A stretch of 64,000 nucleotides of DNA from Lingula anatina (lineage: Eukaryota > Brachiopoda > Lingulata > Lingulida > Lingulidae). Made by a program: the position numbers and the translations under genes. The notes under the pieces were generated by a model. The model ran no database searches. It worked only from the letters and a program-made list of their open reading frames with translations, and was not told the DNA's origin. The DNA lies in NCBI RefSeq assembly GCF_001039355.2, contig NW_019775831.1:133471-197470 (forward strand), read 5' to 3'. Position 1 is the first letter of the stretch; every line of letters begins with the position of its first letter. Of the stretch, positions 1-12,364 are shown in pieces.

Positions 1-18
1 NNNNNNNNNNNNNNNNNN
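1..18. other. Assembly gap
   Basis: Eighteen N bases open the window, so it starts at or inside a scaffold gap. Any feature reaching left of base 19 cannot be read. Confidence 0.98.
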
Positions 19-50
19 TAAAAACAAAACTGCGTCTAACAGACCGACCA

Positions 51-174
51 GGGTTCCGTAACTCGAAAGCGTCTCTATTCCATAACTCGGGATTTACGCA
101 CCCCATATAATAGCCTCGAAATAAAAGGTGATATCGCTATTCGCAAGTCGCGATGCTTTCGAGTTACGGAGCCC
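51..174. repeat. Small inverted repeat (MITE-like)
   Basis: The 20 bases at 51-70 and the reverse complement of 155-174 match at 19 positions (core TCCGTAACTCGAAAGC). They enclose about 84 bp. No clear target-site duplication was found, so it could be a decayed miniature transposon or a simple hairpin. Confidence 0.5.
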
Positions 175-3100
175 AGACCTTGTAACCCACACGTAGACTG
201 GGACCTCGAGTATATAAAAAGTCAAACGTGGAAGGGATACCACTCTTCATAGTAATCGGGTGTAATCAACTTCGGGATTTCATGTTATCTGCACAGGTTC
301 ATAGTAAACTATGGCGAGTGGGGGATTTTTTAGTATCTAAAAATTGGAAGACACGCATGCCAGGTTATATGTTTGTTAATCGGTGCAAAGAAGACCAACA
401 ATTCAGTCGCCTTCGGCGGGCAATGCCCCCGTATCTAGAGCACTCCAAATATTGAAAACTATAACAACCTGTTTGTTTTTTTTCGCTTGCGCTCGATGAA
501 GTGGTATCCTATCACCATTACGGCTGTACGCATTTTCTAGACTTTGGTAATCATCCAAGCACTCGCCACTCAATCACTCTCACATGACTTATAAGGTTTC
601 AGGAAGTTCCATTTTTCTGATGCTGCCAACCAAAGTGTTCTATCAGTTTCACTCAAAATAATAGACAAGCACGACAAAGAATTTACAATATGTATTTTTT
701 AGGTAAAAACGACTCCCGTGCATTTTAAGTATAAAAGTTTAATTTCCACATGTCGCATGAATTGAACATAGTGAACTTAATAACGGACTTCCCTTTGAAC
801 GTGTTAATTTGTATCTCAATGCCTTCATATTGGCAGTATGCTGCGTGGGTTTTAATAAATAGAAAACAATAACACATGCCAGATATCGTTATATTACGCG
901 TCATCTATACATGTAGATGTGATGCCATTTCATTCTCTGACTTTTTTTACCATTTTCTGTGACACTTTCATATAAACATTTCAGGTCAGCTTGGATGCAA
1001 GGGTTCGAGAAATAGTCAATAGAAACATGGTGGACCCTACTCCTAACACATTTGACGAAGCACAGCTTCAGATATACACACTGATGCACCGGGACTCTTA
1101 TCCTCGATTTCTAAGTTCACAAATATACAAGCGGCTCTTACAACAGACACAGTCGTAGTGCAATTATATCGTAAGGTATATTTTCTAGTGTGTTTGGGTT
1201 GTTTGCGCCCAAATGCAGGTCTTTTTCTCTGGTCATTGCCACCACCCTGTGCGCTTCGTCTATGGCGGGTCTACAAGTATTCAAGGCGGTGGACATTGTG
1301 ACCTCAAAGCCCAAGGAACCACTTGTCTGAATGACGCCTGTTCCATGAACAAAAGAGGATTCATAAAGCACGACCTAGGGCTGGAAACGCAGACAAACGA
1401 AATTAGGATGTCCAATATATGGAAGAAAACTCAATTTTTTCTTGTTTCTTTTTTTTCTGGACACAGACTTACGTTTCTACTTGAAGTTGTGAACGTGATT
1501 CTCGCATCAATACTCAACATTCTGCTAGGCATGAAGGAAAGCGGAACTCTGTTTAGTAGTTTATATGTATAATGATACTAAATGCATTCCTTTTCTCAAG
1601 TCCCACTTCTCCTGTCTGGTTGAAAGTTCGCCAAGGGGGGTGGGTGGTTCTCATCCAAGAATACACGGAAGTCGGAACAAAGCCCCTATATATTATTGTT
1701 TAGTAGGCCTATCTAGCATCTCGCATACCATACAGTATATACCACCAAACGTTTAAAACTTCGACAAAAGCGCACACATTGCTGTTGAGATGTAGCGTTA
1801 ATATGTTAATATTTTTTGTAGTGAACAATAGCACTCTGTAATTAACAAGTTTCAAGGGAAAAAATCACAAGAGAAAGTATTCTGGTATTTTGTATTATCG
1901 TGGAAAAAACTGGTTCGATGGCGCCGCTGCTGATTAGCACAAAAGCCACCTGTCCTTTCTTATGCCACTCAGTTTTCGATAACTTTCGTCATCACATCGT
2001 ACAAAAATGGAGCACATAATCACCACGTTGTTGTTCAGACAGAATATTTACCTCATTAGCATTTTCTATTTCATAAACTTTTAAATGTTATACAGTTTAC
2101 TTCATGCGAAACTCCGCCATTTTCTTTCTTCTTTGTTGAGTCCGCACTTCACCGCAGGAACTTGCAATATACTGTTACCAAAAACAATACGTGTGCAATT
2201 TTATTCCGTTAGGGTTATGAAAGTACAGTTTGGTTACACGCAAGGTTAATCCCATCAATACCATAAGGAAATATAGAGCAAGTGGTATATTCTGAACAAA
2301 ACCTTTACTCGATTCATAAACGAGTGGGATGGATATCGACCGGCGTGCGTGCAAGAGGGAGACATTAAACGACAACAGTACAATTGAACATTGGAGGTTT
2401 GCTTAACCGAACAGCCGTAGGGAATGGCTTTACCTGTAGTTAAAGGATAAAATCTTTGTTGTCTTACTTAGTCGATATCGCAGATTAATTTGAGCATGGT
2501 ACCTAAGTAAGACAAAAAACGAGAGAAAAGGCCATTGTGTATTCTTCACCGCTATTTGCCAAAGGATTTGATAGTCATTGAAGAATCTCTTCATAGTTTA
2601 TTTTGATACAAGATCAAACAACCCACTAAAACCTAGTATTACGTCTATAATTTAGATGTTCTGTTTCTGTTTTTATTTAAAGATTTTAAGAATGGTTTTA
2701 TTTTTATTCATATGAGGTTTAAATATTATCCATTGCACTAAATAAGGAGAAACGACGCGAGTATCAAAACAGAATTTATTTCATTTTGAGATTATTAAAA
2801 AAACTACTATCAAATCACTTTAGATACTAGCATGCCAATTATAAACCCTCCTCTTATTGCAACGCATACCGTAAGGTCATCCCAGTCGCATGGCAGGTTG
2901 AATAGTTCAACTTCTACAGACTGCATTTGCAGGGCCGTGTTAGCATATACAGAGCAATATATCTCTCAGCGGGCGTCGATTCCTCCATATTTTTCCACAC
3001 ACAGCGAGATTTAACATGATATAAGTAGCGCTTTCAGTTCTGATATCCAACCAGTATCGAAGGGAATATATGGAGGAATGGTGTCATTTCCTTAAACATG

Positions 3101-3754
3101 TTGGTTTGAGGTGTGTGATTAGCCAAGTATAGACGTCACTTTTACATTTCTTTACATGTTTCAGTGTTGATTATTTTAGAATATTTATTTCTTATTTAAC
3201 ATTATTCACATCAGATGTAAAAGAACAACGTATTCGCATCTGGTGGTGATGTTTTAATTTATTACTGCGACGATGTTATTCATTATGTGAAATAAAAAAA
3301 AATCTAGTGTATAACTTTCCATTGGGGTTACGTTGTTTGTTTGTTTGTATGTATATATGTTTTTACATACATATTGTGTTTGTTAGAGTCACACTTTACC
3401 AGCAGTTGCGCTCGAACAGTTACATAATACCGGGAGGAGTTGATAATATAATATGATATAGTATTGGTTTTTACACCGATAACCCTCGATGAAAGACGTT
3501 CGTTCGTTTCGTCAATAAGCTTACTTTATAATGAATGGATAGAAGTAGTAGTGGTATAGAAATGAAAGAGGCGTATAAGGAGAATGGTGGGACGATATAC
3601 CCCGGCTTAATTTGACAGTCTTAACTGGTACTGACATTCGTATTTCTATCTCTATCACCAAAACATAAAATGGCGACTCGTTTTGAATAGAAGTTTGTAA
3701 AATAAAAAACGTTTTTTTCTCTTTTAATTTCTAAATTGCTTCTGTATTCTGTTC

Positions 3755-3760
3755 TTTATT
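3755..3760 (-). promoter_or_regulatory. Candidate poly(A) signal of the lipase gene
   Basis: The minus strand reads AATAAA here, about 190 bases downstream of the lipase stop codon. It is the nearest plausible signal seen, and no cleavage site was verified. Confidence 0.4.
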
Positions 3761-3948
3761 TAAAGTCTTGTTTTTAAAAGGTTGAGAAATATAAAATATG
3801 AATTCTGGTTAGAATGAAATTCTGAAACGTAATTAACGAAATAATTACATTTCTCAAAATTCTCTTATTGGAACGGTTATTCTTCATGCAAAATTCAAAG
3901 TTTCCCCTTTAACATGGTCTGCTTTATGGTGGGGAAGCCTGGAGACTT

Positions 3949-6900
3949 TTAACAAGCACTGGGCGAGGCGGCGAAGACCTTGGAGTCAGTGTCGTAGATC
4001 GTAGCGTCACTGGTACAGAAGTACGAGCTGAAAAGAAAAAGGATAAAAGACTCCGATTAAGATCACGTGCTCATCATTAACTCTTCCATTCTATGCCACG
4101 TTCAATAGGTGCAGACCTTACAGCGAAGAGCCATTAGATGATGATAAAATGTGGGGAAAAGAAATTGCGAGTTCACTTCCATATAAACGTCAGTATGTAT
4201 AACTTGTTCCACTGACAACACGATCGAATTCCAAGATTAATATCAATGCAGTAAGTGTTTAAATCTACAGAGTCTCAACCCAAAGTGTATTAAAAAGTGC
4301 TGGTCGATCCTGGTGGATATAAATCGATTCCTAGAGTATCAATCTATCCAGAAACTGTATTTAAATAATTAAAATGTCACGGAGAAATTAGGCAGCACAT
4401 ATTGACAAGGCGTAGCAATCAGTTACGGTTTTGCCCAGTACATAATATTTGCAGTGATCTATAGCCAATTTAAACCTGATATAATCGAATTTCGGCTTAT
4501 AAATGACATTTTCCCTTTTCTAAGTTCCCTAAAATCTATAATTCCTGCATCCCTGGGAAGCTATTTTGTGACGTTTTGATTAAAAGTAGTCCAAGGGTAC
4601 AAGACGGGATCTCTGATTAATAGAAAGTGTTTTGGATTGAGGTAAATGTAGCATATTTAATTTCTTTCATCGATTCGTCATTAAATGACATCGCATGGTT
4701 TCAAACAAGGAATTTTAGTTATGTATTTCTTTCATGAAATTTTATCCGATATCACCCCCAAACCAATATCGCCAGTGCACCGGAAGCGCAAGCAGATTAA
4801 TAAAATACTTAACATTTGGTTGACAGCCTTCAAGATTCTTTACCGGGGCTACGTACTTCCTTCGTAGCACGCAGCTGTGAATGGCCTTATGAAACCAAGT
4901 TAAATGGGTAATAAATTCATAACAAACAATTTGAAAAAAGAGATGAGCTTAACGGGACAGTCTTGTACGTCTAAGACTCAATTGTGTCCATGGTTTTTAG
5001 TTGGAATATAAACTTACGTGTAGTTTCCCTCCCCACTGGTGACGATGGCCCTTCCCACTTTCCAATTGTCTGTATAGACCCAGGCAAAGAGACTCTGGTA
5101 TTTCTCAAATTCAACAGTTAATGACTTGACGGTGCCAAGTGGACTAGTAGTGCGAATCAGTTTGGTCAGGTGATCGCCAGGCGCAATAGATGTTGACTCC
5201 TCCCTGAAACAACAGTCTTCAAGGTTGCGAAAATATTTCCGTTGTATAATGACATGAGCTCTTTTTGACAGAACGATGTATAACATAATGAAAATAATCA
5301 ATACAAGCCTAGGGATAGGGCAGTTGTCCTGAATCACTCACATTCATCTTTGTTATGATATCTAGAAAGTGCAACTGCTTACTACGTATATAATGTTTGA
5401 TATAAGGAATGAATGAATAAATAAATAGGATGGGATTTCATTTATTTATCTTAAAAAAAATATTTTGTTAGGGGCAAAGACATTTAACTCGTCTTATTTC
5501 AGTAAAAATCTCCTTTAAACAAAATAAAGAAATTAAAAATTCCGAAGAGAACAAATCAAGAACTTACGGTGTGAGTTGGAACGTGTCGACCTGGCCCCTG
5601 TCACCAGTGAAGCTAACGCTGACTTTGCCCCTAGCGGTCTTCTGGAGGTTCGAGCTGGTGATATTCAGAAGGTAGTGATAATCTGGAAGAAGACATCTCC
5701 GCGTTAATGAAGACTACAGTATGAAAATGATAAATCATTAAGTAAAACTAAAAATAGTACATATCGTAAAATCAGATCTGGTTCTCTGTTCATGGAACAA
5801 CTGATGTTTTCTTAACTAGTCGCCAAGGAATTAAACATGATGATGATGATAGGACTACATTTTACTTTCAGTAACAAGATATTTGTGAATATTCTTGGAT
5901 ATTCCCAATCAAACAAGATGTTTTGTAAGACTAAGCGAAATATTAAGCGCAACTATTACACTACATGTACGAAATGTTGTTTTTAGGAATATCAAAACAT
6001 AATATCTCCAACGTACGTATGACTATTTAAAATCCTTAACTTTTTTTAACTTAGAAGACTCCAGACTACTTTTTACTAAAAGACAAAATATTGATAAATA
6101 TTTTTAGTAGTTTGCAACATTTTCTAGTAGCAATCTGTCAGGTTACTTAATGCGAAATATCTTAGTTCAAAGTAATCTGTTTGTCAACTTTTAACCTCAT
6201 GACAAAGGTATCGGAATTATCAACTCTCGGTGTTTCATTGCCGTTGCATTTAAGACTCCGTTGGATATTAAACCCACTGACGTCATCATGTCACCTTGTC
6301 ACCTCGAGTTGAAATACACCAGAAATAGGCACGAGGTACCCTCACAGTATGAGACAATATTGGCAGCGGTTAGTGTGGGCAACTAACTAGCGGCGTCTTT
6401 ATCAAAGTCACGACTAATCAATACTTATGACACTCACTGCAAAAAGGAGCGGCATCTTGTGTCATAAGATACATAGACCCGCGACCAGTCCCCTTATCGG
6501 CGTGATATCCCATTCTCACGCAGTCGCCATCTTGGCATGACTTCAGGCATGAGCCAGTCTGGAATGTCTCGTAATCTTTGCATGGGTAAGCAGTAAATGG
6601 ACACCTTGAATTGATGGATTCCGTGAAAAACTCGATGGCACGAGTATGGCTACAGCCTATGGCGGCCTCAACACCTGGAATCACACAAAAATGTCTTTTG
6701 CAATATGATAATTTAGCTTCATCTGTTTTCAGGTAGCCTATACTTATGACAAAACCAAATGTAGGCCTACTTCAGATACAATATTTCACCTACATGCGCC
6801 CGTTTCAATTGCCTGGGAGATAACGATATTATTTCTGTAAGGACTATCTAATTCTGCTTGCAATTTCACACAGATTCAGTAAAAATATGCTGCAATATAT

Positions 6901-9773
6901 TAAGCTGCGCTTTGTGGTACTAGTATTATCTTTAATTAACACACAGTGTACACGCACACGCACGCACGCACACGCACACACCTCAAATAACTCGAATTAT
7001 GTGTTCATGCATACAGAAAACTTTAACCTTAAATTCTTCTTAGGATTAATTAGGATACATTTTGATTAGACACTGTACAGGCCATTACCATACTTATCCA
7101 AAAGGGCAGCGTTCCAAATTGTTCCACCTAGTTTGCTCCAAAAGCTATTGTCACACCCGGGTTGATCTGCTCCACTGTTTGGGTAAAAATCCACGTGGCC
7201 AACCGCTTGGTCTAACCCAAGACCCAGGGAGAGGATGCTGGAGCCGTCGGAATGAATGACATCAACGAAATCAGCATCGGTTGGATCCAGTCTCACCACG
7301 ATGTCAGTGTTCTCGAAGTAAGGTTCCGCCGGATCCAGTGCTTGAGGAATATGTTGAAATTATTAAATGAAGTTAAGCTTATTTCTCTACCTTTCCCCAT
7401 GTTTAGTCTTATAAAATATCAATTTTAAACACAACATAAGTTCAAATTGGTGAACAAATTATAACTTTGGCGGTGATGGCTAAGAAAAAAAAGAGATCCG
7501 AACGTTAAAATGCCCATATCTATTCGCAATCCCGTCTTTATCGAAAGGAGTTGAAGAGCTCATATCCTTAACTCTCATGTTGTCCCTAAAGAGATCACAA
7601 TAAAAAACAATCATACGTTCGCAAGAGATGATAAATAAGATACAACTGCATCCTTAAGCACACACTGATTACCACCGACCCGTTATGCGTCCCATGTTGG
7701 AGATCCTTTCCCCAGCGTAGCCGCCAATGTGAGCTCCCAAGCTGTGGCCAATGATGTGCATGTCTGTGCTAGCTGCTCCAGTCTCAGTCATTAGGTATTT
7801 TATCATTTGTGCGATTTGGGCACCAACAACTCTCGTGTTAGCTGTAGCTTGGGTGTAGGGCAATTTTGCTCCACCGCTCCAATCTACGGCAATTACGTTG
7901 AAATCGCCCTAAAATTGAAAAGATAAAAGTTGTTTGAAAAAAAAAAAGAATAAATGAGACGCCAATTGTTCCTCTGGCTATCATCGCCTTTTGTCAAAAA
8001 CGAAATAAGACAAATTGATGTAGGACATATATGTATATGCCATGAGGGTAAATATAGCACCATGACGCCAGATGCTGATAGAAGTTACAAAAATCAGACC
8101 AAGACCACTGTGAGACGACCAAATATCCGGAATATATGGCACCAATTTGTCAGTTAAGGGTAAACGAAACAAGTACATGATGTGTTTACGCAAAGCTGAT
8201 TCTGACATACTCACAGCTTTCAGCAATTCCGTGATCATGTTCTGAACCCATTGTTCGCGGATGTTATGTGTGAAACCGTGGACGATAAATTTCGTTGGTC
8301 TCGACCCCACATAGTGAGAGCTGTTGAGCCTCTTGGCGTCGCCGGCGATCAAACGTTCCTCTAGGTCAGGAGTTTGGTTGTCCCTAGCAAAATCATGCTT
8401 GGATTTTTAAACAATCTAACGAACTGAGGACATATCAGTACATCTTTCTGATTGCTGAAAAATGTATTGTGTTAACACATATAACTAACTGAAATGGGTC
8501 TACCAATTGCATCATGGTCTTTTAAAGAAATTGACAACAATCCAACTGAATTATCAGCATATCTCTCTGACGAAAAATGTAGTGTTTTAAAATTTATTAA
8601 GTAACCTAAATAGGTCACGCAAGTACATTATGTTCTCTTTAACAAATTGAAATCCTGGTGTATTAAACCTAAAATACTACTTTGTGACGCTTGCTGATGC
8701 AATCATTTATATAAAAAGAAAAGCAAGAAAAAGAGTGTCACCAATGGACATACAGTCTTTGTGAAGTGCACAGCCTTTTGAAGTGTCCTTGTTATTAATA
8801 TGTTGAAATATTTAGGCAATACTTTCTTCTTTTCGCCATATTAACTTCAGAGTACACGCATATTCTTGCATGCCTCCTGGGTACAATCTACTTGCCTGGT
8901 GTACAGGAGAAACTCTGTTCCAATAGCTTCTGGGGTTTCTGGGAGGAGAGTGAGCGGTCTCTGAAGGCTTCTAAACGGCGAATCGGTACTGAAACACCCA
9001 AGTTCCCCATAGCACACTTGGCGGCTGAGCAACCAGCCTGAAAGGTGGTATACATAAGCCGCTAGGGTAGGCATTGCTCTTTAGTTAAGTTTGGACTTAA
9101 ATACGGACTTTTAAATGCATTGCGGGTATAAGAAAGTCGTTCCATATGTCCATTTACGTTGTTCTTCAAACAGGCTTTTGTAAATTCTTAGCACGTGGGT
9201 AAATTCCTGCGCCTGGGGTACCTTGTGGTAAGGTACTACATTGACCAGTTTTTAAATATTTATCAACACTTGACAAATATTTCTCGCACATAATTGATGT
9301 GCTGTAAATTTTGTTCCTCTCTGTATAGTGTTCTGGATACTGTCGGATGATGGTTCATATTTTTCTAAAACATTAAGGATCTCTATAGCTGTTCGAATGA
9401 ACATTTTTTTTTGCATCAACAGGCCCGTAGCCAGGGGGTTCGGAAGACCGCCCTTTTGCCGAGAAAAGGTATGCTCTCAGTAAAAATTGATCAAGGCGAC
9501 ACGAATGTTTCATGGTAAAATGTCCACTTTTTTTTTAGAAAAAGAACCTCCCCCTTCTTTGAAATGGCTGGCTACGGACTTGATCAATCTTAGTCAAATC
9601 AAAGGGATCGTTCAATTCCCATTTTTGTATCGATTTGCATTGAAAACTACTTTCCAATTTCACGTTGGAGTAAATATACCCGGTACCTAAAAATGGGGCA
9701 ATCGACTTTATTCCATCTCCTTACCGTTAAGCTGCTCCACAGATATCGCCACCAGGATTAAATACAGCAACAT
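3949..9773 (-). CDS. Pancreatic-lipase-type secreted lipase with PLAT domain
   Basis: Predicted secreted triacylglycerol or phospholipid lipase of the pancreatic lipase family (PNLIP/PNLIPRP). Coding exons in transcription order: 9725-9773, 8896-9037, 8215-8383, 7680-7908, 7089-7340, 6438-6674, 5568-5682, 5018-5203, 3949-4027. They total 1458 nt, giving 485 aa, near the family's usual 465-480. The start is the ATG at 9773, which gives a hydrophobic signal peptide (MLLYLILVAIS) that splices in phase to the conserved VCYGELGCF motif (residues 24-32). The triad is visible: Ser176 in GHSLG, Asp199 in LDPAEPYF and His290 in CSHTR. The lid loop between Cys259 and Cys288 has 28 residues, against about 23 in vertebrate pancreatic lipase. 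From Asn360 a PLAT/LH2-like domain runs to the C-terminal Cys. The intact triad argues against an inactive relative. The intron after exon 2 appears to use a GC donor. Whether the protein is a digestive triglyceride lipase or a phospholipase cannot be decided from sequence. Confidence 0.93.
6938..6981. repeat. CA/CG-rich microsatellite
   Basis: An imperfect CA-dinucleotide tract interrupted by CG steps, inside a lipase intron (6675-7088). Confidence 0.75.
9421..9581. mobile_element. MITE-like remnant
   Basis: The left end (GGCCCGTAGCCAG) and the reverse complement of the right end (AGTCCGTAGCCAG) match in their CCGTAGCCAG core, giving short inverted termini about 160 bp apart. It lies in the lipase intron between the signal-peptide exon and exon 2. 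Flanking duplications are not exact, so this is probably an old copy. Confidence 0.45.
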
Positions 9774-11166
9774 TACCGTAGGCCTCTTTATAATACACTG
9801 GGAACGAACAAGATAGGATATATGTATATAAGATATCAGCTACATGGTGCATCTTAATACTCCCTTTAAAAGATGACCCCGTGAGAGTGGAAGCAAATGT
9901 TCGTTTAAGGTGACCAGGTGGTGGGAATACTTGTAACGTGCTGCATAAGTGCAGCATTTGAAAAAACGGTCCCGTTGGCAATGTGGGTTGGTGAGAAGCG
10001 AAATCTAGAAAATAGGTTAAATGATCTAACAATTTTTATTAGATACAAGATATAAGGTACAAGGTGTTCTATACGTATCATACTTTCTACGTGCACAGAT
10101 CTTGGAAAGCTTCTTATCCCCCCCCCCCCCCCATTCAGACATTTAAAAAATCCTCAGAAGTACTTGAGGTCAATATTCCTTGTTAAGTGCACAGTAAGCT
10201 ATGGGGTCTAAATGTCTAGGTCTTCATTTAGGACAGAAGTATTTAATTAGAAATGGAAGTAACATCCTTTTCCTTGAGGAAGATTTAATTTGGCGCGAAA
10301 TTCCCCTTTAAGTATGTTTCAGCCGATTATGAAGTGAAAGTTGCCTTTTGTCTTCAATTTGGCACAAAAATCACTTTTAAGGAACGTTTCAACTGATTTA
10401 GGGGGCAGAGAGCACGCCAGCGAGGAAGTACCCGTGGGGAGAAAGAAATGAAGAAAATGAGAAATGAACAAAAAGAAAGACAAAATTCTTTATCATACTT
10501 CATCCATAACCTATTATGCCAACATTTTACATAAAATATCTTATTTCTCATTTTCTTTAATAAATATAATTGGGTAACATTCGTAAAAAAAAAAAAATAA
10601 TAATAATAAATAAATAAATAATTAAATAAATAAATAAAAAAGAGACTAGTATCTGAGACTTCATGCTTCTTACACTACTTTACAAGGCTCCATGAAAAGA
10701 GATAATCACTAATAAATTATGTCACAGAAGAATTCTCGTCTGATTAAATGTATTTTACATTTTTCTAAATAAGTTATATTGTATGAAAAATAGGATCTCA
10801 TGATGTGGAAGCTACTCAGCACACATTTTATGATTAAATACTCATTTTGAACATCATGTAATTTTCTTCATAATTCTAAGCGTTCTATTACATTCCCAAA
10901 AAGAAGAAAAACCTGATGTTCTTTTTTGAAACTCCTGTCTCATAAAGTTATCATTTTTGTAAAAAAATCCAATAAATTAATAACCTTGAGTCAAGAAAAA
11001 AGAGTTTGAAAGTGAATTCATACTTATTCTACAGTCACGAGGTAATGAACTGTCGATGTTTTTTTCTTTTGTAAAATAAGCAGTGAGAATGTGTAATTTC
11101 CTTAATTTGAATTCTCCAATAAATATGTTCATCGATTCAAATTTCATATTGTAACCATTCCATATG
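9774..11166. other. Intergenic DNA between lipase 5' end and RTEL1 3' end
   Basis: This holds the presumed lipase promoter and the RTEL1 3' UTR. A run of C lies at about 10118-10132 and A-rich simple sequence at 10586-10640. No additional exon was recognised. The 101-codon minus-strand frame at 9727-10032 overlaps the true signal-peptide exon in another frame. Confidence 0.5.
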
Positions 11167-11640
11167 TCAGTTCTCCTCTCCTCTAAGCGGTCCCGATGGA
11201 AAATACAACTTCGTCAGTTGTCTTCGTCTCACCTCTTGACCACAGACAGGACATTGCTTGGCTGACTGAAAGATACAATGTGGCATTCTGAATTCAATGA
11301 TTATTCCACAAGGTATTTTTGACAAACCTCATTTCATTACCAAACAGTATTCAAACATCCTTTTTACTAAAAAAATTCATTTTGGTAGATAGAACCCAGT
11401 AAATGCAAGTGGACGACTTGGAAAAAAGCTCAAACTCATATCAAAAACAGCAATATCAGATACTTGAATTACACACACACACACACACACACAGAGAACA
11501 TTACCTGTAATGTCATTTTCCAACATTTGAAGCAAGCATAGTGATCACATGGGGACTTTAGCGGGATCTTGCTCTCCTTTTTGCACACTGCACATAAGTA
11601 CCCTGATTAAAAATATAAAAGGGTTTTATTAAATGAAATG

Positions 11641-11671
<31 letters not shown>

Positions 11672-12325
11672 ACTGCTTTTATAACATCTGAACTGGTATT
11701 CTTAATTTGGTCAATAGTATCAAATAATTATTTATTCAAACACTATTCGAGTAAGCATTTAGCTTAACAGTTTACAAAGAGCATACCATCTGTATTTTAA
11801 CTTTTTTCCTGCATGCGTATGAGTAACCTTTTATAAACTTCCATAGAAAATGTTATCTTCACACCTGAATTAGGAGGAGGATCATAGGATGTGAAGCTTT
11901 TCACTCGATCCAACTCTTCCTGAGAAATCTCTGGAAACAGCTCTTTTTGTTCATTTTTATCTTGTTCTTCATTTTCATAATGTTTACTTCTTTCATCTTG
12001 GTTGCTTGCTAAAACATTCACATTTTCCTCTGATTTAGAATCTGCCAGGTTAGTTTTTACACAGCCATTCAATAAATCTGTTTCTTTATCGACTAGAGTC
12101 TTTACTGTTGTTACATTTGATGAGTTTATGTCCTTTACAGCTGTCAAGGCTTTCACACTTAAATTTGATGTAGAGTTCAGGTGATGTAGATTCCCTTCAG
12201 ATTCAGCCCCAGTTTTACTTGTGGACTTCTAAAAAAAGCATAATCAATATAATTTCAAATCACAGCCACCAACAATGACCACAATCTAACTGAAAGTTGG
12301 AAAAATAAATTCTAAAAATAAGCTG

Positions 12326-12364
<39 letters not shown>

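Larger units (their letters stand above)
19..3948. other. Gene-poor intergenic DNA
   Basis: No exon chain, RNA gene or recognisable protein was seen on either strand. The open frames here (longest 119 codons) have no recognisable family similarity and no consistent splice sites at their ends. The first 600 bases look more CpG-rich than the rest and hold a short inverted repeat at 51-174. Beyond about 2,500 the DNA is very AT-rich. The left end may be the 3' flank of the lipase gene. Confidence 0.6.

Noticed and set aside
228-455. 75-codon open frame near the left edge
   Set aside because: No recognisable domain, no promoter or splice context, and mixed composition. Expected by chance.
1213-1572. 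119-codon plus-strand frame overlapping a 77-codon minus-strand frame
   Set aside because: No family resemblance and no exon partners on either side; the overlapping antisense frames suggest chance.
7981-8352. 123-codon continuous minus-strand frame in the lipase
   Set aside because: Only its first part is coding. The real exon stops at the GTGAGT donor at 8214, and joining there restores the lipase core GDFNVIAVDW.
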